In this document: in pieces, positions 1-6,982 of the stretch
Layout of the letters: every line of letters starts with the position of its first letter
How positions within the stretch are numbered: the first letter of the stretch is position 1
Assembly: GCA_016790385.1 (NCBI GenBank)
Contig: JAEUNV010000021.1
Span: forward strand, 1 to 7,391
Length of the DNA stretch: 7,391 nucleotides
Source: Zoogloea sp.
Lineage (GTDB): Bacteria; Pseudomonadota; Gammaproteobacteria; Burkholderiales; Rhodocyclaceae
Reading direction: 5' to 3'
Program-made: the position numbers and the translations under genes
Notes under the pieces: generated by a model
What the model was told of the DNA's origin: nothing
The model's database searches: none
What the model saw: the letters and a program-made list of their open reading frames with translations, nothing else

Positions 1-3000
1 CGGGCTGAGCGTGGGGGCGACACCGAAGCGCCGGTAGAGTAGGGGCAGAAGCAGCAGGGTCAGGGTCGTGGCGCTGACGAGGCCGCCGATCACCACGATG
101 GCCAGGGGGCGCTGCACTTCCGAGCCCGGGCCGGTGGCGAAAAGCAGTGGGACCAGGCCAAGGGCTGCGATGCTGGCGGTCATCAGCACCGGCCTCAGAC
201 GCCGTCGGGCGCCTTCCACCACCACCTCTCCAATCGGCATGCCGCGGGCCAGAAGCTGGTTGAAGCAGGTCATCATGACCACCCCATTGAGTACCGCGAT
301 ACCCAGCAGGGCAATGAAGCCGACCGACGCGGGCACCGACAGGTACTCGCCAGACAGGGCCAGGGCGAACACGCCGCCGACCAAGGCAAAGGGCACCATG
401 GCAAGGACCAACAGCGCCTGTCGGATGGATCCGAAGGTGGAGAAGAGCAACACAAAGATCAGACCGAGGCCGATCGGGACGACGACGCCCAGACGGGCCG
501 CAGCGCGCTGCTGGTTCTCGAACTGCCCGCCCCAGGCGAGGCGGTAGCCGGGCGGCAGCTCGACGCGGGCCGACACGGCGGCGCGGGCTTCGCTCACAAA
601 ACCAACCAGATCGCGATCACGGACGTTGGACTGGATCACCGCGTAACGCTGGGCGTTCTCCCGGTCTACCTTGACGGGGCCGTCCACTCGCTCGATCGTG
701 GCAACGCTGGACAAGGGCAGACTTTGCCCTTCCGGCGTGGTGATGCGCAGCGCCGCAAAGGCTTCGGGGTCCTGCTGGAGCGTGGTCGGCCCGCGGATCA
801 ACAGGGGAACCCGTCGGGTGGTCTCGATCACGGTGCCCGCCGTGCGGCCTTCGAGCAGGCTGCGCAGGGTGTTCTGGATATCCTCGACGTTGAGTCCGAA
901 GCGCCCCGCCGCCAGCCGATCAACCCCGATCTTCAGGTACTGAACGCCCTCGTTGCGGAGCGTGAGGGTGTCTTCGGCGCCGGGTATGCTCTTCACAACG
1001 GCTTCGATCTCGCCCGCCAGGCGGTTGAGGGTGCGCAGGTCGGGGCCAAACAGCTTGATGGCGAGGTCACCTCGAACGCCGGTCAGCATCTCGGAGACGC
1101 GCATGTCGATGGGCTGGGTGAAGGTCAGTGCGATACCGGGGAAATCACCCATCACCTGACGAAGCTGGTCGGTCAGCCAGTCCTTGTTGGGCTGGCGCCA
1201 TTCATCCCGCGGCTTGAGCACCATGAAAGTGTCGGTCTGGTTCAGCCCCATGGGGTCGAGGCCCAGCTCGTCCGAGCCCGAGCGGGCGACAATGGCTTTC
1301 ACTTCAGGTACGGCCTTCAGGATCGCCTGCTGCACGCGAAGGTCGGTGGCGATGGTCTGGGCAAGGCTGATGGAGGGCAGCTTTTCCAGTTGCATGATGA
1401 TGTCGCCTTCGTCCATGGTGGGCATGAAGGTCTTGCCGAGCATTGCGTAGGCACCGGCCGCGGCAACCAGCGTGGCAAGCGCAATCCCGGCCATCAGCCG
1501 GCCGCGGGCCAATGCCATGCGGAGCAGAGGGGCGTAGCCCGCTTGCAAGCGGCGCACCAGCCAGGGTTCGTGGGCCTTGCCCCGTTTGAGTGCGAAGGAA
1601 GCCAGCACCGGGACCACGGTCATCGACAGGAGAAGGGAGGCGGAAAGGGCAAAGACGATGGTGAGGGCAACCGGACTGAAGAGTTTTCCCTCCAGCCCTT
1701 CAAGTGTCAGCAGTGGCAGAAAGACAATCACGATGATCACGATGCCGGACGCGACAGGGGCCGCCACCTCCCGGGTGGCACGGTAGATCAGGTGAAGGAG
1801 GGGCTGGCCGGCCCGCGCACCTGATTCGGATAGTCGGGTCTCGATGTTCTCGACCACCACCACCGCGGCATCCACCAGCATGCCGATGGCGATAGCAAGG
1901 CCGCCGAGACTCATCAGATTGGCCGACAGCCCGACGCCACGCATCGCGATGAAGGTGGCGAGGGCGGCCAGGGGCAGCACCATCGCCACGACCATGGCGG
2001 CCCGCAGGTTGCCAAGGAAAGCCAGGAGCAGCACCAGCACCAGCGCGATGGCTTCGATCAGGGCTTTGGATACGGTGTGTACCGCTCGGCCGACCAGTTG
2101 GCTGCGGTCATAGAAAACCTCAATCCGCACGCCCTCCGGCAGGGAAGGCCCCAGCTCGCTCAGACGTGTCTTGATGCCTTCCACCACCTTGCCCGCGTTC
2201 GCGCCCCGCAGCCCGAGCACCAGGCCTTGCACCGCCTCGCCCGAGCCGTTGCGGGTGACAGCGCCGTAGCGGGTCAGCGCGCCGGTCCGTACATCGGCCA
2301 CATCGGCAATCCGCACCACCCGTCCGGCGTCGCTGCGCAGCACGATGGCGCGCACGTCGTCGAGCGTCTGGATGGCGCCTTCGGCACGCACCAGCAGGGT
2401 TTCCTCCCCTTCCGTAAGCCGTCCGGCCCCGTCATTGCGGTTATTGCCCTCCAGAGCGGCCTGGAGCTGGCTCAGACTCAGTCCGCGGGCGGCAAGGGCG
2501 GCCGGGTCCGGGATGATCTGGAAGCTGCGTACCTCGCCCCCCAGGCTATTGACGTCGGCAACGCCGGGGACAGTGCGCAATGCCGGGCGGATCGTCCAGT
2601 CGAGCAGACTGCGTTTTTCCTCCAGGGAAAGAGGCCCCTCGATGGTGAACATGAACATTTCGCCCAGCGGTGTGGTGATGGGCGCAAGGCCACCGCTGGC
2701 ACCCGCTGGCAGCATGTTCATGACACCGGCGAGCCTTTCGCCCACCTGTTGGCGAGCCCAGTAGATGTCCGTGCCGTCCTCGAAATCGAGGGTGACATCG
2801 GCCAGGGCGTACTTGGAGGTGGACCTCAGGAGCCGTTGGTGTGGAATCCCCAGCATCTCCTGTTCGATCGGCACGGTGATGCGCGCCTCAACTTCCTCCG
2901 GGGTCATGCCCGGCGCTTTGATGATGAGCTTGACCTGGGTCGTCGACACGTCAGGGAAAGCATCCACCGGAAGGTCTTTCCAGGCCAGCACACCACCGCC

Positions 3001-3072
3001 GATGAGCAACAGGGTGGCAACCAGGACCAGCAGCCGTCGGGTGAGGGAGAACTCGATCACTCGGGAAAGCAT
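1..3072 (-). CDS. HME-family RND efflux pump, inner-membrane subunit (CzcA/CusA-like), C-terminus cut by window edge
   Basis: This is a proton-driven trimeric inner-membrane transporter that would pass a substrate, probably a metal cation, to a periplasmic adaptor and an outer-membrane channel. My reading of the minus strand is open for 1024 codons from the ATG at 3072 to the left edge. HME-RND proteins are usually about 1020-1070 residues, so only the last few to tens of residues should be missing. Visible: TM1 at about residues 12-32; the family motif DAFPDV (37-42); a first periplasmic porter region; a TM2-6 block at about 335-530 with the TM4 motif AIGMLVDAAVVVVEN; TM7 at about 525-545; a second porter region opening with FMPTMDEGD (D554); and a TM8-12 block with GSEVQRPLA near the end. 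In TM4, D401 and E408 match CzcA D408 and E415, but the residue matching CzcA D402 is A395, as in CusA. The CusA methionine-triad positions are not Met by my eye alignment (one is E661). Family is certain; substrate is open. It sits 3 bp after the adaptor gene and is surely co-transcribed. Confidence 0.95.
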   Translation of the reverse strand, partial: MLSRVIEFSLTRRLLVLVATLLLIGGGVLAWKDLPVDAFPDVSTTQVKLIIKAPGMTPEEVEARITVPIEQEMLGIPHQRLLRSTSKYALADVTLDFEDGTDIYWARQQVGERLAGVMNMLPAGASGGLAPITTPLGEMFMFTIEGPLSLEEKRSLLDWTIRPALRTVPGVADVNSLGGEVRSFQIIPDPAALAARGLSLSQLQAALEGNNRNDGAGRLTEGEETLLVRAEGAIQTLDDVRAIVLRSDAGRVVRIADVADVRTGALTRYGAVTRNGSGEAVQGLVLGLRGANAGKVVEGIKTRLSELGPSLPEGVRIEVFYDRSQLVGRAVHTVSKALIEAIALVLVLLLAFLGNLRAAMVVAMVLPLAALATFIAMRGVGLSANLMSLGGLAIAIGMLVDAAVVVVENIETRLSESGARAGQPLLHLIYRATREVAAPVASGIVIIVIVFLPLLTLEGLEGKLFSPVALTIVFALSASLLLSMTVVPVLASFALKRGKAHEPWLVRRLQAGYAPLLRMALARGRLMAGIALATLVAAAGAYAMLGKTFMPTMDEGDIIMQLEKLPSISLAQTIATDLRVQQAILKAVPEVKAIVARSGSDELGLDPMGLNQTDTFMVLKPRDEWRQPNKDWLTDQLRQVMGDFPGIALTFTQPIDMRVSEMLTGVRGDLAIKLFGPDLRTLNRLAGEIEAVVKSIPGAEDTLTLRNEGVQYLKIGVDRLAAGRFGLNVEDIQNTLRSLLEGRTAGTVIETTRRVPLLIRGPTTLQQDPEAFAALRITTPEGQSLPLSSVATIERVDGPVKVDRENAQRYAVIQSNVRDRDLVGFVSEARAAVSARVELPPGYRLAWGGQFENQQRAAARLGVVVPIGLGLIFVLLFSTFGSIRQALLVLAMVPFALVGGVFALALSGEYLSVPASVGFIALLGIAVLNGVVMMTCFNQLLARGMPIGEVVVEGARRRLRPVLMTASIAALGLVPLLFATGPGSEVQRPLAIVVIGGLVSATTLTLLLLPLLYRRFGVAPTLSP

Positions 3073-3075
3073 GGC

Positions 3076-4167
3076 TTATTCTTTCCCGATTCCCAGCCAA
3101 TTGCCTTTGAGGGCAGCGACCCCCTGGGTCACGATGAGGGCATTGCCGGGCAGGCCGGAAACGATGGCTTCGTCACCGCTCCGCCCGGTGGCAATCACGG
3201 GGGTGGCCCGGTAGCCGGTGGCGCCGCCTTCCTTGCCGGCAACGAACACCCACTGCCGGTCCTGGTGACGGAACAGAGCGGTCGCGGGAATGCGCAGGCT
3301 CTTGTCGGTCGGTTCGCCGGCCGGCAGGTCCAGGTCCACCACGATGGCCTGACCCGGCCGAAGATTGCGGGCGCCCCGGGTGATGAGACCGCGCAGCAGT
3401 ACGCTCTGGTTGCCAGGTGTGGCAGCCCGACCGATGGCCACCAGTTCGCCTCCGGCGTCTGCGGCGGGCACGCGCAATCGGGTCCCCACGCGCACCTGGG
3501 TGGCTACGGCCAGGGGTGCCTGAATTTCCACCGCCAGCGGATCGAGACGCGCGATGTGGTAAAGAGGGGCGGCCTGTTCCACCCTTTGGCCGACACTGAC
3601 GTGCTGTTCCAGGACGCTGCCGGAAATGGGGGCGGTCAGGCTCAGGCTGTGCCCACCGCTGTGCTGGGCAAGGGCGAGTTCCTGGCGGCGTTCGGCCGCC
3701 TGGGCTGTGGCTTGTGTCGCGGTGGAGCGGCTCGCCTGGAGACGTGATTCGGCGATCAGGCCCTCCCGGAAGAGCTGTTCGTCCCTCAGAAGGCTTTGGC
3801 GTGCGAGGGTGGCCTGGGCATCGGCCTGGATGCGGTCACGCTGGAGTTCGAGTGCCTGGGGGCTGCTCATGCGGACCAGCACCTGACCCTTGGTCACATC
3901 CAGCCCGGTGGCTGTTTCAAGGCGCTCGATGATGCCGGCGAGCGGTGCCGCGATCACCCGTTGCTGCCCATTGGGAATGCTGACCGTTGCCGGCAGTCCG
4001 GCCGCGGCCGCGTCGTTGCCCGCCCCGGGGGGGCGGGTGGCAATACCCAGGGCCGCGCTCTGCGCCGCAGTCATGGGTATGAAATCGGGAGGCTGCGTGG
4101 CGGCGCTGGGCGTGCCAGGCGAGAGCAGGGCGGCGAGAAGGGCGGTGAGGCGGAGGCCGGCAGGCAT
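3076..4167 (-). CDS. RND periplasmic adaptor subunit (membrane fusion protein, HlyD/CzcB-like)
   Basis: A 363-residue periplasmic adaptor that would join the RND pump to an outer-membrane channel. Residues 1-23 form a signal peptide with a hydrophobic core (LTALLAALL) and a likely cut after PSAA. There is no cysteine, so it is not a lipoprotein. The domain order is typical of the family: first lipoyl half at about 68-105, an alpha-helical hairpin rich in Ala, Gln and Arg at about 105-165, second lipoyl half at about 172-205 (TAPISGSVLEQHVSVGQRV), a beta-barrel at about 210-285, and a membrane-proximal domain at about 288-360 with the usual RIPATALF. No His-rich or Met-rich metal-binding extension is present at either end, unlike some CzcB and CusB proteins. 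It is the first gene of the operon, transcribed away from the regulator. The ribosome site before the ATG at 4167 is weak, but the signal peptide begins right there and no better upstream start exists. Confidence 0.93.
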   Translation of the reverse strand: MPAGLRLTALLAALLSPGTPSAATQPPDFIPMTAAQSAALGIATRPPGAGNDAAAAGLPATVSIPNGQQRVIAAPLAGIIERLETATGLDVTKGQVLVRMSSPQALELQRDRIQADAQATLARQSLLRDEQLFREGLIAESRLQASRSTATQATAQAAERRQELALAQHSGGHSLSLTAPISGSVLEQHVSVGQRVEQAAPLYHIARLDPLAVEIQAPLAVATQVRVGTRLRVPAADAGGELVAIGRAATPGNQSVLLRGLITRGARNLRPGQAIVVDLDLPAGEPTDKSLRIPATALFRHQDRQWVFVAGKEGGATGYRATPVIATGRSGDEAIVSGLPGNALIVTQGVAALKGNWLGIGKE

Positions 4168-4212
4168 GATGGGTTTAAAGAAGCTTGTGTGGCGCCATCC
4201 TGACGTGCTCTT

Positions 4213-4229
4213 CTTAAGGCAAGCTTAAG
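4213..4229. promoter_or_regulatory. PmrA/QseB-type regulator box, CTTAAG-N5-CTTAAG
   Basis: Two exact CTTAAG hexamers (4213-4218 and 4224-4229) are separated by GCAAG, giving 11-bp repeat spacing, which is one DNA turn. This is the layout recognised by tandem-bound OmpR-family dimers and matches the published PmrA/QseB-type consensus (YTTAAK-N5-YTTAAK). CTTAAG is itself palindromic, so the site reads the same in both directions. It lies about 46 bp from the adaptor start and about 100 bp from the regulator start. The nearby regulator belongs to the QseB/PmrA group, so autoregulation, control of the efflux operon, or both is the natural reading. GAGAAT at 4241-4246 might be a -10 element for the plus strand, but no promoter is convincing on either strand. 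Binding is inferred from the motif. Confidence 0.7.
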
Positions 4230-4235
4230 TTCGCC

Positions 4236-4256
4236 GCCCGGAGAATGTGCCCGGGC
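4236..4256. repeat. Inverted repeat GCCCGG / CCGGGC in the regulator leader
   Basis: A perfect 6-bp inverted repeat (4236-4241 and 4251-4256) flanks a 9-base loop. It lies 7 bp to the right of the CTTAAG box, between the box and the regulator gene. It could be a small hairpin in the regulator mRNA leader or part of an operator. With a GC-only stem this short, chance is a real alternative in GC-rich DNA. Confidence 0.3.
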
Positions 4257-4315
4257 TTGCGTTTTGATCAGGTGCGGGGTGAGATTGCCGTGCCGCGCCG
4301 GTCGTGACGATGGCC

Positions 4316-4324
4316 GGAGGAGGA
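4316..4324 (+). promoter_or_regulatory. Strong Shine-Dalgarno GGAGGAGGA that fixes the regulator start
   Basis: A purine run strongly complementary to the 16S rRNA 3' end lies about 5-8 bases before the ATG at 4330. It settles that start over the in-frame upstream TTG at 4264, which would add 22 residues with no receiver homology. Confidence 0.8.
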
Positions 4325-4329
4325 GAGTA

Positions 4330-4995
4330 ATGCGGATCTTGCTGGTTGAGGATGATCGGATGCTGGGGGACGGGGTCCAGGCAGGGCTGGGGGCTGTGGG
4401 GTTTGCGGTGGATTGGGTGCGGGATGGTGAGTCGGCGCTGGCGGCGCTGGCTGGCGAGGCCTTTTCCGCTGTGCTGCTCGACCTCGGCTTGCCGCGACGC
4501 GACGGCCTGTCGGTGTTGGCCGAGCTGCGCAGTACCGGCAATCGAGTGCCGGTGATGATCCTCACCGCGCGGGATCAGGTCGCCGACAAGGTGCGTGGCC
4601 TTGACCTGGGTGCGGACGACTATCTGGTCAAGCCCTTTGACCTTGATGAATTGGCCGCACGCCTGCGCGCTCTGCTCAGGCGGTCCAGCGGAAGGGCCAA
4701 TGCCTGCCTGCGCCATGGTGATCTGGTCCTTGATCCGGCGGCCCGTACCGTTACCCAGCGAGGCGAGGCGGTCAGTCTGACCAGCCGGGAGTTTGATCTG
4801 CTGAATGTGCTGCTCGACTCGGCGGGTCGGGTGCTGACCCGCCGTGCGCTGGAGGAACAGCTATACGCCTGGGGGGATGCGTTGGAGAGCAACGCGCTTG
4901 AGGTGCATGTGCATCACCTCCGACGCAAGCTCGGTGGCGACGTGATCCGCACGGTCCGGGGAGTTGGTTACATGGTGGACGAGGTGCCCGGGTGA
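4330..4995 (+). CDS. OmpR-family response regulator, QseB/PmrA-like
   Basis: A 221-residue cytoplasmic transcription regulator, the partner of the kinase encoded directly downstream. The receiver domain spans about residues 1-115: acidic residues E7, D8 and D9 (MRILLVEDD), phospho-acceptor D51 in AVLLDLGLP, T79 in MILTAR, and K101 in LVKPF, all intact. The winged-helix DNA-binding domain spans about 125-218, with SREFDLLNVLL, the recognition-helix region NALEVHVHHLRRKLG and the wing VIRTVRGVGYMV. The sequence follows remembered E. coli QseB closely (the GDG near residue 14, the VDW at 28-30, the RHG before LDP, and the HVHHLRRKLG stretch). This places it in the QseB/PmrA group rather than with CzcR or CusR, whose genes usually neighbour metal RND operons. 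Its last codons overlap the kinase start by 4 bp, suggesting translational coupling. The CTTAAG box upstream fits autoregulation. The family call is firm; the exact orthologue and signal are not known. Confidence 0.95.
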   Translation: MRILLVEDDRMLGDGVQAGLGAVGFAVDWVRDGESALAALAGEAFSAVLLDLGLPRRDGLSVLAELRSTGNRVPVMILTARDQVADKVRGLDLGADDYLVKPFDLDELAARLRALLRRSSGRANACLRHGDLVLDPAARTVTQRGEAVSLTSREFDLLNVLLDSAGRVLTRRALEEQLYAWGDALESNALEVHVHHLRRKLGGDVIRTVRGVGYMVDEVPG

Positions 4996-6377
4996 GCGGG
5001 CGCCAAACCTATTCCCTGCGACGGCGTCTGGTGGGCCTGCTGATCGCGGTGGTGGCACTGCTCTGGAGTCTGTCGGCCGCGGTGGCATTCCGCACCGCCC
5101 ATGGCGAGGCCGATGAGCTCTTCGACGCGCAGATGGTGCAGGTGGCCGAAACCCTACTGGCCATCGTCGCGGCGGGGGGGCCGGGGCAGGTGGCCCATGA
5201 AATGGCCGAGCATCAGCATGACTATCAGCTGCCGGTGGCTTTTCAGGCCTGGCAGCGCGAACAGGCCGGCGATGGCTGGAACCTGCTGGTACGTTCGGCC
5301 GAGATGACCGACGTGCCGGCGACCCGGGAGTCCGGCTTTGACGAGCATGAGCAGCAGGGCGAGCTGTGGCGGTTCTACACCGTGGACCATGATCATGGCC
5401 GTTACCGGGTGATCGTGGGTCAGCAGCATGCCACCCGCTATCGGCTGGCCGGTGAGATCGCGCTGCATCTGCTGCTCCCCATCCTGATCGGCCTTCCCCT
5501 GATCGCCATCGGCATCTGGATCGTGGTGGGGCGCGCCCTGCGCCCCGTGGATGCGGTGGCTGGCGCGCTGGGAGGTCTGGATGCACGTCATCTTTCACCC
5601 GTGCGTATCCATGGCCCCTTACCGGCCGAGATCGCACCGCTGGTGGGTTCGCTGGATGCGCTGGTTGTTCGCCTGGCCGAAGCGCTCGACAATGAGCGGC
5701 GCTTCACCGCCGACGCGGCCCACGAACTGCGCACGCCTTTGGCCGCGCTGCGAATCCAGGCCCAGGTGGCAAGCCGCGCGGTCGAAAGCGGCGCCCGGCA
5801 ACATGCCTTGGAGCAGGTCTTGTCAGGTGTCGAGCGCATGACCCATCTCGTTGAACAGCTGCTCACCCTGGCGCGCCTTGATCCGGACGCGATGCTCCCC
5901 GATGGTGTGTGCGTGGATCTCGCCGAAATTGCCCGCAGCGTCTGTTCAAGCCTCGCACCACAAGCGCTGCGACGGGATCAGGGCCTTTCCCTGGATGCCC
6001 CGGACGCCATGCCGGTGCTCGGCAATCACTGGTGGCTGGAAGTGCTGCTGCGCAACCTGGTGGATAACGCGCTGCGTTATACCCCCGCAGGAGGCGAGGT
6101 GCGTGTGGTGGTGGATGCCGCCGGAAGGTGTATGTCGGTGTCGGACAGTGGACCGGGTATCGATCCGGTCCTGAGGGACAAGATGCTCACCCGATTTGCA
6201 CGGGGGGTCGAGGCTGATACCGAGGGCTGCGGCCTCGGCTTGTCGATTGTCGCCCGGATCGCAGCCATTCTGGATGCCCGCCTGCATTTCGAGCAAGGCT
6301 TGGCGCGTCCGGAGGGCGGGGAGGGACTGGCTGTGGTGTTGACCTTCCCGCCGGCCATCGACTCATCCAGCCGGTGA
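4992..6377 (+). CDS. Sensor histidine kinase, QseC-like
   Basis: A 461-residue inner-membrane kinase that would phosphorylate, and probably dephosphorylate, the upstream regulator. The GTG start overlaps the regulator stop (GTGA), and residue 1 leads straight into a basic stretch and TM1, so this start is well placed. Order: TM1 at about 12-32; a periplasmic sensor at about 33-155 beginning with the QseC-like EADELFDAQ; TM2 at about 157-180; a HAMP linker at about 181-235; a dimerisation helix with phospho-acceptor H244 in FTADAAHELRTPLAAL; an ATP-binding domain with N box NLVDNALRYTP (N355, N359), G1 DSGPGI (385-390) and G2 GCGLGL (412-417). All catalytic boxes are intact. The sensor carries several histidines (H69, H74, H76, H119, H133, H135, H146), some in HQH and DHDH clusters, which might bind a metal. 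The YRVIVGQQ segment before TM2 closely matches QseC. The signal cannot be read from sequence. Confidence 0.94.
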   Translation: MSGRQTYSLRRRLVGLLIAVVALLWSLSAAVAFRTAHGEADELFDAQMVQVAETLLAIVAAGGPGQVAHEMAEHQHDYQLPVAFQAWQREQAGDGWNLLVRSAEMTDVPATRESGFDEHEQQGELWRFYTVDHDHGRYRVIVGQQHATRYRLAGEIALHLLLPILIGLPLIAIGIWIVVGRALRPVDAVAGALGGLDARHLSPVRIHGPLPAEIAPLVGSLDALVVRLAEALDNERRFTADAAHELRTPLAALRIQAQVASRAVESGARQHALEQVLSGVERMTHLVEQLLTLARLDPDAMLPDGVCVDLAEIARSVCSSLAPQALRRDQGLSLDAPDAMPVLGNHWWLEVLLRNLVDNALRYTPAGGEVRVVVDAAGRCMSVSDSGPGIDPVLRDKMLTRFARGVEADTEGCGLGLSIVARIAAILDARLHFEQGLARPEGGEGLAVVLTFPPAIDSSSR

Positions 6378-6412
6378 AGGCCGCTTTCGCCGGGCTTTCG
6401 GTAGCCGAGCGG

Positions 6413-6443
6413 GAACGAAAACGCGGCGCCGGGAGGCACCGCG
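6413..6443 (-). terminator. Intrinsic terminator of the CBS gene
   Basis: Read on the minus strand, a 9-bp GC-rich stem with one G-U pair (6443-6435 with 6430-6422) closes a 4-base TCCC loop and is followed at once by TTTTCGTT. It starts 6 bases after the CBS stop codon. On the plus strand the same stem could form downstream of the kinase gene, but no T run follows it there, so I assign it to the CBS gene. It lies in the 72-bp gap between two convergent genes. Confidence 0.65.
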
Positions 6444-6449
6444 GCTTGG

Positions 6450-6893
6450 TCAGGTGGTCATTCCACCGGCAATGTAACTGGACAGCTGGTCGATGGTGGC
6501 CTGTTGCTGCTCCATCACCGATTTCACGGCGTCACCAATACTGACGATGCCCGCGAGTTTGCCCTGGGCAACCACCGGAAGGTGGCGGATGTGATTCTTG
6601 GTCATGATGGCCATGCAGTCATCAATGGTATGGCTGGGAGAGACGGTCAGGATGTTCTGGGTCATCAGGTCGCCAACCCGGGTGTCCTTGGACGCCAGGC
6701 CCTTGAGGACAACCTTGCGGGCGTAGTCGCGCTCCGTAAAGATGCCGACCAGCCGTTCGCCTTCGGTGACCAGTACGGCACTCACGTTGAACTCAGCCAT
6801 GAGTTTGAGTGCGTCGAGCACGGTGGTCGCCGGGGTGACCGAATGGGTGGAGCCCCCTTTGTTCTGAAGAATCTGCTGAACCGTTGCTGCCAT
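6450..6893 (-). CDS. Small stand-alone paired-CBS-domain protein
   Basis: A 147-residue soluble protein made almost entirely of two CBS repeats (a Bateman module). CBS1 spans about residues 10-65 with GIFTERDY (50-57). CBS2 spans about 73-128 with HIRHLPVV (101-108) and GIVSIGDAV (115-123). The paired T53/D56 and S118/D121 positions are those that usually contact adenine-nucleotide ribose or phosphate in CBS modules, so AMP, ATP or a related ligand is plausible. There is no catalytic or DNA-binding domain, membrane segment or signal peptide. Proteins of this size and layout are common in proteobacteria and mostly uncharacterised. A further in-frame ATG at 6941 would add 16 residues with no CBS character. 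The ATG at 6893 is preferred because a strong ribosome site lies 8 bases before it and the CBS-like sequence begins there. It converges on the kinase gene and has its own terminator, so it is a separate transcription unit with no visible tie to efflux. Confidence 0.92.
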   Translation of the reverse strand: MAATVQQILQNKGGSTHSVTPATTVLDALKLMAEFNVSAVLVTEGERLVGIFTERDYARKVVLKGLASKDTRVGDLMTQNILTVSPSHTIDDCMAIMTKNHIRHLPVVAQGKLAGIVSIGDAVKSVMEQQQATIDQLSSYIAGGMTT

Positions 6894-6901
6894 TATTTCT
6901 A

Positions 6902-6908
6902 CCCTCCC
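6902..6908 (-). promoter_or_regulatory. Shine-Dalgarno GGGAGGG of the CBS gene
   Basis: On the minus strand GGGAGGG lies 8 bases before the ATG at 6893. It decides that start over the in-frame ATG at 6941. Confidence 0.7.
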
Positions 6909-6926
6909 TCTTGTTCGTGGCAATGG

Positions 6927-6950
6927 GCCGGAGGGCCTCAAGGCTCCGGC
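6927..6950 (-). repeat. Hairpin in the 5' leader of the CBS gene
   Basis: A perfect 7-bp inverted repeat, GCCGGAG / CTCCGGC (6927-6933 and 6944-6950), has an extra CCT/AGG pairing inside it, making an almost continuous stem about 34 bases upstream of the CBS start codon. No T run follows it in the direction of the CBS gene, so it does not look like a terminator. A leader RNA structure or a protein-binding palindrome are both possible. Confidence 0.5.
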
Positions 6951-6982
6951 TATTCAGGTCATATAGCTTGGAGGCAAGTTGG

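Noticed and set aside
724..1824. A 366-codon open frame on the plus strand inside the pump gene
   Set aside because: It lies wholly antisense to conserved RND sequence, with no recognisable domain; it is a shadow frame.
2077..3747. A 556-codon open frame on the plus strand, antisense to the pump and adaptor genes
   Set aside because: It spans the junction of two firmly identified minus-strand genes, is low-complexity (rich in Gly, His, Gln, Arg and Ala) with no domain I recognise, and is the expected antisense shadow of high-GC coding.
4175..4198. A 7-residue minus-strand open frame ending just before the adaptor start, a possible leader peptide
   Set aside because: It has only a weak ribosome site and no attenuator-like structure; such short frames occur by chance.
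4264..4329. Upstream in-frame TTG start for the response regulator
   Set aside because: The added 22 residues have no receiver homology and the strong ribosome site is just before the ATG at 4330.
4225..4716. Minus-strand open frames at 4225-4716 and 4071-4565, antisense to the regulator
   Set aside because: They overlap the well-defined regulator and promoter region and show no protein family features.
5174..5180. G7 runs in the kinase gene (5174-5180) and in the adaptor gene (4027-4033) as possible slippage or phase-variation tracts
   Set aside because: Seven G residues are not unusual in coding DNA this GC-rich, and both reading frames are intact across them.
6378..6412. An imperfect TTTCG/CGAAA hairpin after the kinase gene as its terminator
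   Set aside because: The arms are poorly matched and no T tract follows on the plus strand.
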